A DNA stretch of 64,000 nucleotides from VGWG01 sp964580075 (GCA_964580075.1 CAZOJL010000001.1:1-64000), one strand, 5' to 3'. Positions 29,653 through 39,148 are shown, numbered from the stretch's first letter. Notes: generated by a model from the letters alone, not told the origin. A program made the numbers and translations.

Positions 29653-30948
29653 TCAGATCACCTCGATGGCGCCTCCGTCGGTGAGTTGCGTCTGTCCCTC
29701 GGTGATGACGGCCTCCCCGGCTTCAAGCCCGGTGAGAATCTCCACCCAGCCGTCATTCTGCCATCCGGTCTCGACGGCGCGGAGGACGGCCCGTCCATCC
29801 GCCGCCACGAACACGACCGGCCTGCCGTTTCGCAGGAGGACGGCGGCGGCGGGAACGCCGAGGCTCTGGCGTGTCTCAAAAACGAGGGTCAGCTCGGCCA
29901 TGGCGCCGGGAACAACGCCTGTCGGCGCGTGCGACACCTCGCCTTTGATCTCAAACGTCCGCAGGACCGGATTGATCGTCGGAGAGCAGGTCGTGACCAC
30001 AGCGACGCCTGCATCGCGCCCCCCCACGCCCAATCGAAACGCGGTCTCGCCCACGCGGATCTCGGTATAATACTGGGCGGGAAGATAGGCCGCCGCCTCG
30101 ATCACCGAGAGGTCGTCAATGCGCAGCAGCACCCGGCCAATGGCCATCTGCTCGCCCGGTTCCGCGTGGCGCTCGCTCACCACGCCCGAAAGCGGCGCGA
30201 GCACGCGGGTATCCTCCAGGTTCTTGCGGGCAATCGCAAGCGATGCTTCCGCCTGCCGCACCTGCCGCTCGGCCAGCTCCGCCTGTGCGACCGCGACGGC
30301 AACACCCGCCCGCGCCTGCGCATCCCGCACGACCGATCCCTCGTACTCGTGCTCGCTGACCTGCTTCTGGCTGCGCAGGCGTTCAAACCGCTCGAAGTCG
30401 AGTTTCGCCTTGTGGGCTTCGGCTTCCGCCTTCCCCTGCAAGGCCCGAGCGACCGTGAAGGCGGCCTGGGAAACCGCCAGATTCTGCACGGCGATGGTCA
30501 CGGCGTTTTCCCGGCTGACCGGGTCAATCTGAAAGAGCGGCGTCTCTTCGGCTACCACGGCGTCGCCGACATCCACCCAGATCGCGTCCAGGTTGCCGTC
30601 GGCGCGGGCGGCGACATGGGCGAAACGCCTGGCCTCCAGCGTGCCCTGCACCGTGAGGCGCCGTTCGAAGGCGCGGACGGCGCACGGGTGACTCCGCACC
30701 GCGAGACGGCGGATCGGCGCGGCCGCTGCAGCACCAGCGGGCGCTTCCTGACGCCCACAGCCGGAAACCAGCACGCAGAACAGGCAGACGACACCCGCGA
30801 CGGAGCGGCCGCCCGCGTTGCCGAATCCGCTGCGGACGCCCCAGCGCGGCGTCTCGCCCACCGCGGATGACGGCCCTCGGGGGGCGGCAACCCGTTCACG
30901 GCTGAACCCATCCGGGACGGCGGGTGCGTGCTGACATGTTTTTTTCAT
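29653..30948 (-). CDS. RND periplasmic adaptor (MFP), lipoprotein
   Basis: 431 residues. A lipobox LVSGC follows an unusually long N-terminal region of about 48 residues, so the true start may lie downstream at a non-ATG codon. The adaptor core is clear: lipoyl half-motifs (AARADGNLDAIWVDVGDAVV and VLAPLSGVVSERHAEPGEQM), an alpha-helical hairpin between them, and the barrel (VPGAMAELTLVF). It links the RND pump to the TolC-like protein. It lies 28 bases after the tolC-like stop and 73 before the pump. Confidence 0.88.
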   Translation of the reverse strand: MKKTCQHAPAVPDGFSRERVAAPRGPSSAVGETPRWGVRSGFGNAGGRSVAGVVCLFCVLVSGCGRQEAPAGAAAAAPIRRLAVRSHPCAVRAFERRLTVQGTLEARRFAHVAARADGNLDAIWVDVGDAVVAEETPLFQIDPVSRENAVTIAVQNLAVSQAAFTVARALQGKAEAEAHKAKLDFERFERLRSQKQVSEHEYEGSVVRDAQARAGVAVAVAQAELAERQVRQAEASLAIARKNLEDTRVLAPLSGVVSERHAEPGEQMAIGRVLLRIDDLSVIEAAAYLPAQYYTEIRVGETAFRLGVGGRDAGVAVVTTCSPTINPVLRTFEIKGEVSHAPTGVVPGAMAELTLVFETRQSLGVPAAAVLLRNGRPVVFVAADGRAVLRAVETGWQNDGWVEILTGLEAGEAVITEGQTQLTDGGAIEVI

Positions 30949-30976
30949 AAGCCTCTCGCGTGTGCGTAGGGTGGGA

Positions 30977-32338
30977 TCATTCCGGCAGGGGGGTGAGCCC
31001 GATGGCCAGTTCGAGGTTGGCGGTGGCGATGCGTTCCCGATAGCGCGTGCGCACGAGTTCGACGTGCGCACGGTCCATCTCCGCACGGGCGTCGAGCGCG
31101 TCGATCACCGGCAGCAGCCCTTCGAGTGCTTTGGCCTCGTAATCGGCGGTCTTGACAACAGCAATCTCGTAAGCGCGCTGCCGCAGCCGCGCGGCCTCGG
31201 CCGCGTCCCGCCGGAACGACTCGGCGGCAATCACCCGGATCATCACCGAGAGAAAAGCGGCTTCGCGGGCCCATTCGGCCTGGCGCCGCTCAATCTTGGA
31301 CGCCCGATACCGCGCCACATTCGCCAGACCGTCAAACAGCGTCCAGACACCCGCAAGGCCCGACGCCCAGTTGGACGCCTGCAGGGCGAACTCATCAGCC
31401 GTCCACGTGCCGTTGGCAAACAGGGACATGGTCGGCAGAAACGCGCAAAACGCCTGCCTTACCCGATTTTCCTGAATGACAATCGCGCGATCCGCAAGCG
31501 CCAGTTCGGGGTGGATTTCCAGCGCGCGCAGCACGAGCGTCTCAACCGATCCCCCCGGCGCGTCGGGAGCGGCGGCCACCCCCGAAAGGCGGATCTCGGC
31601 CAGGGGGGAGAGCCCCATACAGATAAGCAATTCGCTGCGGGCGAGCATCAGGGCGCGCCGCGTCTGATCCAACTCGGCGTCGCGGGCTTCGGCCAGATAA
31701 TTCGCCTGGTCGCGCTCCCATGGTTTGACAAAACCTTCAGCCGCAAAGGCGTTGACGCGATCCGCCGTCTCATGCGCGGCGGCGGCCTGCGATTCAAGAG
31801 CGGCAACGGTATCCTGCTGGACGAGCACCTCGAAATAGGCGGTCGTCGTCTGCACCACAATCCCCTGCCGCACGTAGGCCGCCGCAATCTCCGTCGAGGC
31901 GTAACCGTGACGGGCTGCGGCATAGAGGAACCAGGAGGACGGCATGAAGATCGGCATGCTTACATCCAGCGCGGCGCGTTCAAAACGGCGCTCGCTCTGC
32001 GGCGGCTTCTTGGCGTGGGAGGTGTAGCCCGCCGAAGCGGCAACCGTGGGAAGAAATGCGGTGAACGCGACATTCTTGCCAATGCGACTCAGGGCGAGGT
32101 CAAGATCGGCCTTGCGGATGGCGTAATTGTTGGTCATCGCGATCCGCACGCAGCCGGCAAGGGAGAGCGGGTGCGCCAGCTCGGTTGCGGCCAACTGTGT
32201 CAACGTCTGGTTAAAGGCTTCGGTGTGCGCGCGGCGCACCTGCGCCGCATCGTAGGAAGCGCAGCCCCCGGCCAGCAGAAACGCCGCAAGAAGGCCGACG
32301 CGCCGCACGGCAGCAATCCTCATGACGGACGGACGCAT
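30977..32338 (-). CDS. TolC-family outer-membrane efflux lipoprotein
   Basis: About 453 residues with a lipobox (LLAAFLLAGGC) and two repeated long helical halves typical of TolC/OprM-like channels, e.g. SLAGCVRIAMTNNYAIRKAD near the N-terminus. It should form the outer-membrane exit duct. ATG 32338 and 32323 are both possible. A GTG at 32395 overlaps the marR stop as GTGA and would add 19 residues ahead of the signal peptide, so it is less likely to be the mature start but could couple translation. Confidence 0.87.
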   Translation of the reverse strand: MRPSVMRIAAVRRVGLLAAFLLAGGCASYDAAQVRRAHTEAFNQTLTQLAATELAHPLSLAGCVRIAMTNNYAIRKADLDLALSRIGKNVAFTAFLPTVAASAGYTSHAKKPPQSERRFERAALDVSMPIFMPSSWFLYAAARHGYASTEIAAAYVRQGIVVQTTTAYFEVLVQQDTVAALESQAAAAHETADRVNAFAAEGFVKPWERDQANYLAEARDAELDQTRRALMLARSELLICMGLSPLAEIRLSGVAAAPDAPGGSVETLVLRALEIHPELALADRAIVIQENRVRQAFCAFLPTMSLFANGTWTADEFALQASNWASGLAGVWTLFDGLANVARYRASKIERRQAEWAREAAFLSVMIRVIAAESFRRDAAEAARLRQRAYEIAVVKTADYEAKALEGLLPVIDALDARAEMDRAHVELVRTRYRERIATANLELAIGLTPLPE

Positions 32339-32391
32339 CGGCACCCCGTGATGGCGTAGGGTGGCGGGCGTCGTATCATGTGCGGATACGC

Positions 32392-32907
32392 TCACGGCTG
32401 CCCCCCGGGGTCAGGGGACTGGAGCGGCCCTGCCTCGGCATTCTGACGCGCCAGAGTGTCGGCATAGCATTGCACCGCGTGTTTGAACCGGCCGAACTCG
32501 CCGACCGGAATCGCCGCCAGGGCAACCGTCTCGAACGCCAGCAGGTCGGCCAGCATGCGGGCGCCAAGCGCCGTTCCTTTCGACGTCAGCTCGATCCGTT
32601 TGCGCCGCCGGTCGCTCGGGTGGGGCGCGCGCAAGACCAACCCGCGGGATTCAAGCGTGTCGAGAACGAAGGTCATGGTCTGACGCGGAAAATGGGTGAC
32701 CTCGGCCAACACGGCCGGTTCGGCATCCTCGGGGTGAACATGGAGGTGAACCAACACCATGCCCGCGTTTGACGGCAACTCCCACCGCTGCCCCCGTGCC
32801 ATGAATTGCTGATAGATACAGCGCCAGAGCGGCAACATACTGGTCTCGGGAAGACCGTCCGGTCGGCGCTTCGCGGCCGGAAGTGACTGTACGGGTGATT
32901 GTGGCAT
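32392..32907 (-). CDS. MarR family transcriptional regulator
   Basis: 171 residues with a winged helix: recognition region FPRQTMTFVLDTLESRGLV and wing HPSDRRRKRIELTSKG, the MarR hallmark. It is first in the efflux operon and is probably an autorepressor released by a ligand that the pump exports; this is inference from the common arrangement. A near-consensus promoter lies directly upstream, with AAAGGAG in the leader. Confidence 0.92.
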   Translation of the reverse strand: MPQSPVQSLPAAKRRPDGLPETSMLPLWRCIYQQFMARGQRWELPSNAGMVLVHLHVHPEDAEPAVLAEVTHFPRQTMTFVLDTLESRGLVLRAPHPSDRRRKRIELTSKGTALGARMLADLLAFETVALAAIPVGEFGRFKHAVQCYADTLARQNAEAGPLQSPDPGGQP

Positions 32908-32940
32908 AACAGACCTGCCGCTCCTTTAGTTCAGTTTCAG

Positions 32941-32969
32941 ATAATACAATGTTGGATCATTTGTGTCAA
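32941..32969 (-). promoter_or_regulatory. sigma70-like promoter of the marR efflux operon
   Basis: On the minus strand: TTGACA (32969-32964), 17-base spacer, TATTAT (32946-32941). This predicts a start near 32934, with a leader of about 27 bases before the marR ATG that carries AAAGGAG. It is the strongest promoter match I found. I saw no clear palindromic operator. Confidence 0.75.
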
Positions 32970-33078
32970 CCGCCCTGCTTGCCACTTTCCCCTGTCACTT
33001 TCCCCTTGCCTTTCAGATAGCCAAGTGCCACAATCCGAGGGTCGTTTGTCTTCAAGTCGCTTTTGGCCAGGGACTTTC

Positions 33079-34176
33079 ATGCGCATTCTTCACCGCTACG
33101 TGCTCACCTCGTTTCTTGTGCCGCTGGCGTATTGTCTGGCGACGTTTATCTCGCTCTACGTCCTCATTGATCTGATTGACTCCTTCGCCACAATAGCTGC
33201 GGCCAAGCCGTCGTTCAGCGTGGTTGCCGCTTACTTTGCCGGCGTTGTGGCGCCGTATCTCGAATGGCTGTTCGCGGCCGCTCTGCTGCTCGCTTCCCTG
33301 TATACCATGTGGCAGCTTTGCCGCCACAGCGAAGTCACGGCGATGCGCGCCAGCGGGTTGGGGTTCGGCACCATCATTGCGCCGATGATCAGCGTAGCGG
33401 TCGTCCTCTCGATGCTGAGCGCGCTGAATCTCGAATGGTTCGCTCCCTACGCGGCCGAGAACGTCAAGCGCCTCGATCGAAACCAGTTCCGCCTGGAGCC
33501 CTCCGACATTCGTACGGATATCCACTACTACAACACATCCGAGCGGCGCAACTGGCGCATCAACCGCATGGACATTCTCTCCCCCGGAATACTCGAGGGG
33601 GTGCGCATCACCTTCGAGCGTCCGAACGGCACCCGGGAGTTGGACATAGCCTGCAAGCGAGCCGAGTACCGGGACGGCGTGTGGTGGCTGTTCACCCCCC
33701 AACACACCTGGTTTGACGATCTCGACATGCAGATCGAAACACCCATGCCGCAGCTTGACACCCTCTCGCTCCGTCCCATGCCGTTGTTGTACGAGCGACC
33801 GGAAGACTTTGTCAATGAAACCCGGGAGTGGGCGCATCTCCCCATCCGTGCGCGTCTCCGCTACATCCGAGTCCATCCCGACCTGAGCAACGACGAACGC
33901 AACTCGAAGTGGTACGACATCCATTATCGTTTCGCCGCCCCCTGGGCGGGTACGATCATCACCCTCTTCGCCATCCCCATGGGTGTCGCGACCGGCCGCC
34001 AGGGGGTGTTCAAGGGGATTCTAACGGCCATCGCCCTCTTCTTCGGCTTCTTCGCGGCGGTCAACGGCTGCATGATTCTCGCGAAGAAAGAGCTGATCCA
34101 CCCGCTGCTCGGTGCGTGGCTGCCCAACGCATCCTTCTTCATCGCCGGCATCTACCTCCTCTGGCGCCAGCGTTGA
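33079..34176 (+). CDS. LptF/LptG (YjgP/YjgQ) family permease
   Basis: 365 residues with the LptF/G layout: two N-terminal helix groups (YVLTSFLVPLAYCLATFISL, EWLFAAALLLASLYTMWQL), a periplasmic beta-rich part (residues about 135-270), then C-terminal helices. The cytoplasmic signature HSEVTAMRASG is present. In lipopolysaccharide export, LptF and LptG work with LptB; only one permease gene is here, so its partner must be elsewhere. AGGGA lies 6 bases before ATG 33079. It diverges from the marR operon. Confidence 0.88.
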   Translation: MRILHRYVLTSFLVPLAYCLATFISLYVLIDLIDSFATIAAAKPSFSVVAAYFAGVVAPYLEWLFAAALLLASLYTMWQLCRHSEVTAMRASGLGFGTIIAPMISVAVVLSMLSALNLEWFAPYAAENVKRLDRNQFRLEPSDIRTDIHYYNTSERRNWRINRMDILSPGILEGVRITFERPNGTRELDIACKRAEYRDGVWWLFTPQHTWFDDLDMQIETPMPQLDTLSLRPMPLLYERPEDFVNETREWAHLPIRARLRYIRVHPDLSNDERNSKWYDIHYRFAAPWAGTIITLFAIPMGVATGRQGVFKGILTAIALFFGFFAAVNGCMILAKKELIHPLLGAWLPNASFFIAGIYLLWRQR

Positions 34177-34286
34177 CTCTGCGACATGCCCGCGTTTCGT
34201 GATGCGTTTTGTTGTTGAGTTTTAAGCATAGATCCTCTATAACTACCGCCGACTCAGGCATGTATAGAGGCGTCAATTGCCGTTGT

Positions 34287-34376
34287 GGAGAGGTGACCGA
34301 GTGGTCGAAGGTGCAGCACTGGAAATGCTGTGTGCTCTTACGGGCACCGGGGGTTCGAATCCCTCCCTCTCCGCCA
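34287..34376 (+). tRNA. tRNA-Ser (GGA)
   Basis: 90 bases. Acceptor stem GGAGAGG/CCTCTCC, discriminator G and encoded CCA. The anticodon loop CTGGAAA gives GGA. The long variable arm (GTGC/GCAC) and the TTCGAAT T-loop are present, as expected for a class II serine tRNA. Confidence 0.96.
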
Positions 34377-34397
34377 AATGCCTTGTCTCCCCCTTTT

Positions 34398-35111
34398 CTA
34401 GAAATAGAGTTCTACGAGGGAGTTGTAGACTCCCGGCGCGCCAAACATCGGACATTTCCGTTGTTTCATCACGTTATCAAGCCCTTGGATGGCTTCGCGC
34501 GAAAGTTCTTTCAACGCGCGACCGGCTGCGAGCGCCTGAAGGATGGAATAGGCCGACATTTCGAGCAATTCGACGTTCATCATCGTATACTCAATCCCTT
34601 CGGGACTCATGGTGACCAGCCCATGGTTTTCCATGATAAAACTGTTGTACTTCCGGATGAAAGGCTCGAAGTGATCCGCCAGTTGCTGCGTCAGCGGCTC
34701 GCCGTATGGAACAATCGGAACCGGACCGACTTCATGCGCTGTCTCGGGGAAAAAGGGACGCATGAGCAGGTTGGGGCCATCCATGATGGCGAAAGCGCCG
34801 ACATGAGGCGCGTGGCAGTGGATCACGGACTTGATATCCGGCCGATCCTGAAAGAATTTCAGATACATCGGGCGTTCACCGGTCGGACGGCGGGTACCTG
34901 CGACCGTGTCGCCGGCCATGTTGATGAACACCACATCGTCTTGGGTGATGTCGCCTTTGTTCATCAGGGTCGGCGTGATCAGGATCAGATCATCCTCCAG
35001 CCTCCAGGCGGCGTTGCCGCCGTACCCGGTGACGTACATGTTGGATGCCAACCGACCGGTGACTTTTGTAAAGGCGATGATTTCTTCGGCATAGTGATCA
35101 GCTAAAAACAT
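34398..35111 (-). CDS. class II aldolase/adducin family protein
   Basis: 237 residues. Zinc-binding HCH (SVIHCHAPH), a third metal His in IMENHGLVT, and the substrate-phosphate region near NMYVTGYGGNAAWR. The family covers fuculose-1-phosphate and rhamnulose-1-phosphate aldolases and ribulose-5-phosphate epimerases; the exact substrate cannot be read. The tRNA gene converges on it. It has its own upstream region of 333 bases shared with the GNAT gene. Confidence 0.88.
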   Translation of the reverse strand: MFLADHYAEEIIAFTKVTGRLASNMYVTGYGGNAAWRLEDDLILITPTLMNKGDITQDDVVFINMAGDTVAGTRRPTGERPMYLKFFQDRPDIKSVIHCHAPHVGAFAIMDGPNLLMRPFFPETAHEVGPVPIVPYGEPLTQQLADHFEPFIRKYNSFIMENHGLVTMSPEGIEYTMMNVELLEMSAYSILQALAAGRALKELSREAIQGLDNVMKQRKCPMFGAPGVYNSLVELYF

Positions 35112-35444
35112 GGGGTTCTCCTTACGGTTTCATGATGCGTGATACGAAATCGCTATCGCCTGGCACCGGTCCGCACACCGAGAGCGTGCCGGAACCGGTC
35201 TGGCGCAGCGATGTCGCGGTGAGCAGGATGGCAAAAGCGGGGATAACTGTCAAGGGTGCCGGTTGGGCGTTCAGCAATTATTAGACGTGTTGTGCCGCGA
35301 GCCAAAAATCTTGCCTTTTTCAGAATAACACTGTAGGATTCACGTTCATCCATATGGCAGGTTTGCGGATCGGCCTTATTACATCACGGAATCCTATTCG
35401 TCCTTGAATTTGATTTGCTTTTTTTCTGACACGAGGAGACGGCT
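35112..35444. other. divergent intergenic region (aldolase / GNAT)
   Basis: 333 bases with no gene. It holds a candidate plus-strand promoter for the GNAT gene (35311-35339). On the minus strand a weaker TTGACA-17-CATCCT pair at 35253-35225 may serve the aldolase. Confidence 0.55.
35311..35339 (+). promoter_or_regulatory. candidate sigma70-like promoter for GNAT/racemase
   Basis: TTGCCT (35311-35316), 17 bases, TAGGAT (35334-35339). The predicted leader is about 100 bases and ends in GAGGAG before ATG 35445. Spacing is ideal but box matches are moderate. Confidence 0.4.
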
Positions 35445-35885
35445 ATGCATGAAACAAAAATCTTTGATTCGAAGCGGACGCCTTCACCGGCGGAGAAGAA
35501 CGACATCATCGATTTCCTTTTTGAACACTTGGATGCCTTTGGCGACCCCAAGGCCGCAATCGAAAAAGCGTATGACTTTGCGCTTCGGGAGTCAGACTCT
35601 TTGGGTGGGCTTGTTCTTGTCCACTATCGAGATGCGAAAATTGCCGGTGCGGTTGTGCTGAATCGCACGGGTATGAAAGATTATATTCCCGAGAATATTC
35701 TCGTCTATATTGCCACACGTCGAGAATGGAGGGGTCAAGGGATAGGCAAGCAGCTCATGACTCAAACAGTTGCGATGGCTGATGGGAATGTGGCCTTGCA
35801 TGTGGAACCGGATAATCCTGCCAGATTTCTGTATGAAAAAGTGGGGTTCACTACGAAATACATCGAGATGCGATTGATCAAATAG
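35445..35885 (+). CDS. GNAT family N-acetyltransferase
   Basis: 146 residues. The acetyl-CoA-binding motif A is REWRGQGIGKQLM near residue 90, and the C-terminal NPARFLYEKVGF is typical. The substrate is unknown. GAGGAG lies 6 bases before the ATG. It is AT-richer than its surroundings and followed 74 bases later by a racemase of similar composition, so the pair may have been acquired together. A joint role in acetylating a D-amino acid or amine is speculation. Confidence 0.9.
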   Translation: MHETKIFDSKRTPSPAEKNDIIDFLFEHLDAFGDPKAAIEKAYDFALRESDSLGGLVLVHYRDAKIAGAVVLNRTGMKDYIPENILVYIATRREWRGQGIGKQLMTQTVAMADGNVALHVEPDNPARFLYEKVGFTTKYIEMRLIK

Positions 35886-35959
35886 GGATGCGCGCATCGC
35901 GCTGTCAGTGCGCATCGTTTCCAGAGCCGTCTCTCGCTCAACAATAAAGGTAACATTGT

Positions 35960-37033
35960 ATGGCGTTTGTAACATTGAATAAGCAGAAATTGAAGGACAA
36001 TTTTGATTTCCTCGATGCGCTGTTCCGGCAACACGGCATTCAATGGTCCGTTGTCTCAAAAGTATTGAGCGGAAATATCGACTATTTGACCGAATTATTG
36101 ACTCTGGGAATCAAACAAATCTGCGATTCGCGGATTACAAATCTCAAACGGATCAAGGCGATCAATCCCGCGATCGAAACGATATACATCAAGCCTCCGG
36201 CCAAGCGTGCGGTGAGCAGCGTGGTCAAGTATGCCGACATTAGTATGAACACGGAGATTGACACGATCCGGCATTTATCGGAGGAAGCGCAGAGGCAAAA
36301 CAAGATTCATAAGATCATTATCATGGTCGAGCTGGGTGAACTCCGCGAGGGGGTCATGCGGGATGACCTGGTTCAGTTCTATGAAGATGTGTTTACCCTG
36401 AAAAATGTCGAAGTCATCGGCATTGGCACGAATTTGTCCTGCCTGTACGGCGTGCTGCCGAATCACGACAAACTGATCCAATTGAGCTTGTATAAACAAT
36501 TGATCGAAGCCAAGTTGAACAAACGATTGTGCTATGTTTCGGGAGGGTCATCGGTGACAATCCCGCTCATCAGGCAACACTTACTCCCGAAAGGCGTGAA
36601 TCATTTTCGAGTGGGGGAAACCCTGTTTCTGGGCACAGACGTCTATCATAATACGCCCTTTCAGAAGATGCATGATGATGTGTTCAGACTATACGCCGAG
36701 ATCATTGAGTTGATCGAGAAGCCGGTTGTGCCCATGGGGGAGTGTGGGACGAATGTTGAAGGTCACACGTTTGAATTTGATCGTCAGCAGGTGGGCAAGA
36801 CGTCGCATCGCGCCATCGTCGATTTGGGCCTGCTGGATGTTGATGAAAACCACCTGAAACCTGCCAATGCGGCAACAGCCATAGTGGGTGCCAGTTCGGA
36901 TATGCTGGTTATTGATCTGGGCGAGAACGTCGATCAGAAATATAAAGTCGGTGACTTGCTCGAGTTTAAGATGGACTACATGGGTGTGCTGAGAATCATG
37001 AATTCTAAATACATCGAGAAAAAGCTGGTGTGA
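35960..37033 (+). CDS. alanine/ornithine racemase-like PLP enzyme
   Basis: 357 residues of the alanine racemase N-terminal superfamily, closest in pattern to the alanine/ornithine racemase (Orr) group. The PLP lysine is in VVSKVLSGN (residue 34). IGTNLSCLYGVLPN and the GECGTNVEG region are typical. It would racemise an amino acid in the cytoplasm; the substrate is unassigned. AAAGGTAA stands about 7 bases upstream. Base composition is distinctly lower in GC than the flanking operons. Confidence 0.88.
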   Translation: MAFVTLNKQKLKDNFDFLDALFRQHGIQWSVVSKVLSGNIDYLTELLTLGIKQICDSRITNLKRIKAINPAIETIYIKPPAKRAVSSVVKYADISMNTEIDTIRHLSEEAQRQNKIHKIIIMVELGELREGVMRDDLVQFYEDVFTLKNVEVIGIGTNLSCLYGVLPNHDKLIQLSLYKQLIEAKLNKRLCYVSGGSSVTIPLIRQHLLPKGVNHFRVGETLFLGTDVYHNTPFQKMHDDVFRLYAEIIELIEKPVVPMGECGTNVEGHTFEFDRQQVGKTSHRAIVDLGLLDVDENHLKPANAATAIVGASSDMLVIDLGENVDQKYKVGDLLEFKMDYMGVLRIMNSKYIEKKLV

Positions 37034-37232
37034 TTTCTAGGCTGGGACAGGTGGCCTGTCAGCGACCACATAGCCGGCACATCTGACCGGCCGACTGACA
37101 GCCCCAAAGAAAAACTTGTTTTCGGCTTGAAACGGGTCGGCACGCGAATTGCTAATATGTACTCGATGACTTGATGGAGGCGAATGCGATGCCAGCGTAC
37201 CCCATTTAAGCCATTAGGCGAGGCAAGGCAAC

Positions 37233-37481
37233 ATGAACTCGATTATCATAGGACTTCATTGGATCGGTTTGATCGTCTTTCTTATGGGTGCGATTCAATT
37301 TCTCATTGCTGAATGTTCCATCAACTTCTGGTGGCTCTTGGGGGGCATCTTCTTCCCCATTGTCGACCTTGTCTTTCTCTGTGTCCACTTTGATGAAGCA
37401 TGGCCGTCCACCAAGAAATGCTTGATCGGGGTACTCTTGGTAGCCACAGGGGCCTACTTGCATTCAGGAGGAATAGCCTAG
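37233..37481 (+). CDS. small hydrophobic membrane protein
   Basis: 82 residues with about three hydrophobic segments (IIGLHWIGLIVFLMGAIQFL, FWWLLGGIFFPIVDLVFLCV, CLIGVLLVATGAYL). I do not recognise the family. It shares the lower GC of the preceding two genes. A GAGGCAAGG-type ribosome site is close to the ATG. Probably an inner-membrane protein. Confidence 0.6.
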   Translation: MNSIIIGLHWIGLIVFLMGAIQFLIAECSINFWWLLGGIFFPIVDLVFLCVHFDEAWPSTKKCLIGVLLVATGAYLHSGGIA

Positions 37482-37537
37482 AAACGCGGCCAGGAACGGC
37501 AGATGTTTGAGGTGAAGACCCAGGCTCGGAGGACGTT

Positions 37538-38089
37538 ATGTCATACCCTTCACGTCATAAGCATAAGGATTCGGCCCTCTGCCGGCAGGATAGACGGCTG
37601 ATGCCGCGCCCGTCCGGCACGATATGCGCGCAGGAGCTGAACAAGCGACACAAACTTCTCGTGATCGCGGCCTGCGCCGGACTGCTTACGGCGGGGTGGT
37701 GGATTCCGCACACCTCCGAGCTGTGTCTCTCGTGGTATCATCAGCTCGATACAGCGGCTTCATACATGATCCATCAGGGGAACATCCCCTTGATCACCGC
37801 GTTACACCAATCGGGCTACAAGATCATTCCGAGAAGATCTACCTATCTTCTGGTCACCCAACTTCCCCCATTCTGGGATGCTCTCAAGCGGTTCATGCTG
37901 GCTTCTCCTCAGACCGTGGGCGGCGCCGAAGCGGGGAACGACGAGACAACGCTGGGGTGGCGCCGCGTCACCCCGGAAGGTTCTGAACGACTCCCTGAGC
38001 CGATCGCGTCACGCCCCTTCTTCGGTCTTGTTGTTCCTTCACACTTTCGTCATGCGAGACAGCCTGACAATACCCCTGCCGGCCCGTAA
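37538..38089 (+). CDS. uncharacterised protein with one membrane segment
   Basis: 183 residues, with one hydrophobic stretch (KLLVIAACAGLLTAGWWI, about 37-54). GGAGG lies about 5 bases before the ATG, which supports translation. The Arg/Pro-rich ends and the lack of any recognised domain leave open that it is a decayed or chance frame. Bases 38090-38260 after it are AT-rich and empty. Confidence 0.4.
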   Translation: MSYPSRHKHKDSALCRQDRRLMPRPSGTICAQELNKRHKLLVIAACAGLLTAGWWIPHTSELCLSWYHQLDTAASYMIHQGNIPLITALHQSGYKIIPRRSTYLLVTQLPPFWDALKRFMLASPQTVGGAEAGNDETTLGWRRVTPEGSERLPEPIASRPFFGLVVPSHFRHARQPDNTPAGP

Positions 38090-38260
38090 GCCGGGCGGCC
38101 CGAAGGCCCAAAGAAGCGGTATTGCAAGAACCTCCTGTTCATTTTCAACCAGATTACCTTATTTTTGGGAATATTTTCTTATTTGTGCCATTCCTTTTCT
38201 CATCGCTGCATGAATCGCGCATTCACAAGGCTTCGCATCGGTTGCCGTCGGTTGCGAAAT

Positions 38261-39013
38261 TCAGCGTCCGACACCCATGCCCGTTTTTTTTAGGTAGTCG
38301 AAACTGTCGCGCACAGCCTGCGTCATGTCTGAGGCGCATTCGTCAAGTTCCACAACGAGCCAAGCCGTGTTTATTCCAGCCGCCTTGACGATGTCCGGAA
38401 TGTTCATTTTTCCCTGGCCCACGGCGGTGTGGGGCTGACCGTGCACCAACGGCCCATCCTTGATGTGGAGCAGTTTGATCTGCTTCTGGTGAGCCTTGAC
38501 GATCAAGGGCACGTCGACCCGGTTGAAGTTGGACGCCCAGTAAACATCAAGCTCGCTGAAGACGTCGGGACAGCCTTCCAGGAAACGGCTGTACCCGTAG
38601 CGCCCTTCGACAAGGTCGAACTCCCACCAGTGGTTGTGGTAACCCATCTGCAGGCCGTGCGGCTTCAGCAGTTCGGCGGCGGCTTGGAACTTCTCGGCAC
38701 TCGCCTTGATCGCATCCATCGTCCTGAACGCGTCACCGCCGAGCCCGGAAATGATATAGTCGTAGCCTAGGGTCTTGGCGGTGTCCACGATTTCGCTGAC
38801 ATTGTCCTGCGTGGGCAGGCTGCTGTGGGCGGACGATACGACCAGGCCCAGATCGTCGGCCATCTTGCGCACCTCCCGGGCTGTCTTTCCCGCCAGACCT
38901 GCGGGTTCAACACCCTTGTATCCCATTGCTGAAAGATCCTTGAGAACACCGGCGAGATCCGCGGCGGTGCGCTCGCGGAGCGAATAGAGCTGAACACTGA
39001 TCGGTCGCTTCAT
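38261..39013 (-). CDS. sugar phosphate isomerase/epimerase (TIM barrel)
   Basis: 250 residues of the xylose-isomerase-like TIM-barrel family. Motifs are ISVQLYSLRERT at the N-terminus, MGYHNHWWEF (metal His), SELDVYWAS (metal Asp) and LLHIKDG (metal His/Lys region), then VVELDECASD (Glu). It acts on a sugar or inositol derivative not identifiable here. ATG 39013 is preceded by AGGGGGAA. It diverges from moxR. Confidence 0.88.
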   Translation of the reverse strand: MKRPISVQLYSLRERTAADLAGVLKDLSAMGYKGVEPAGLAGKTAREVRKMADDLGLVVSSAHSSLPTQDNVSEIVDTAKTLGYDYIISGLGGDAFRTMDAIKASAEKFQAAAELLKPHGLQMGYHNHWWEFDLVEGRYGYSRFLEGCPDVFSELDVYWASNFNRVDVPLIVKAHQKQIKLLHIKDGPLVHGQPHTAVGQGKMNIPDIVKAAGINTAWLVVELDECASDMTQAVRDSFDYLKKTGMGVGR

Positions 39014-39119
39014 GGTATTGCGGTTCCCCCTGATGGCTGCGAATGAAATGGGTACTCCATCCCTCGAGCGGCATTGAGCGGCTGTTTTCGAACGGCGGTA
39101 ATCGCCGCTTTTTTTCAAG

Positions 39120-39148
39120 ACGATAGTGCATTCTTTCCGGGTCGTCAA
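39120..39148 (-). promoter_or_regulatory. sigma70-like promoter of the isomerase gene
   Basis: Minus strand: TTGACG (39148-39143), 17 bases, TATCGT (39125-39120). This gives a leader of about 100 bases before ATG 39013. Confidence 0.5.

Noticed and set aside
34287..34376. tRNA-Ser as an integration site of a genomic island
   Set aside because: No integrase nearby and no obvious duplicate of the tRNA 3' end within the following few kilobases.
37034..37232. Integron attC-like site before the small membrane gene
   Set aside because: GCC/GGC-rich inverted segments are present, but not the conserved RYYYAAC/GTTRRRY boxes.
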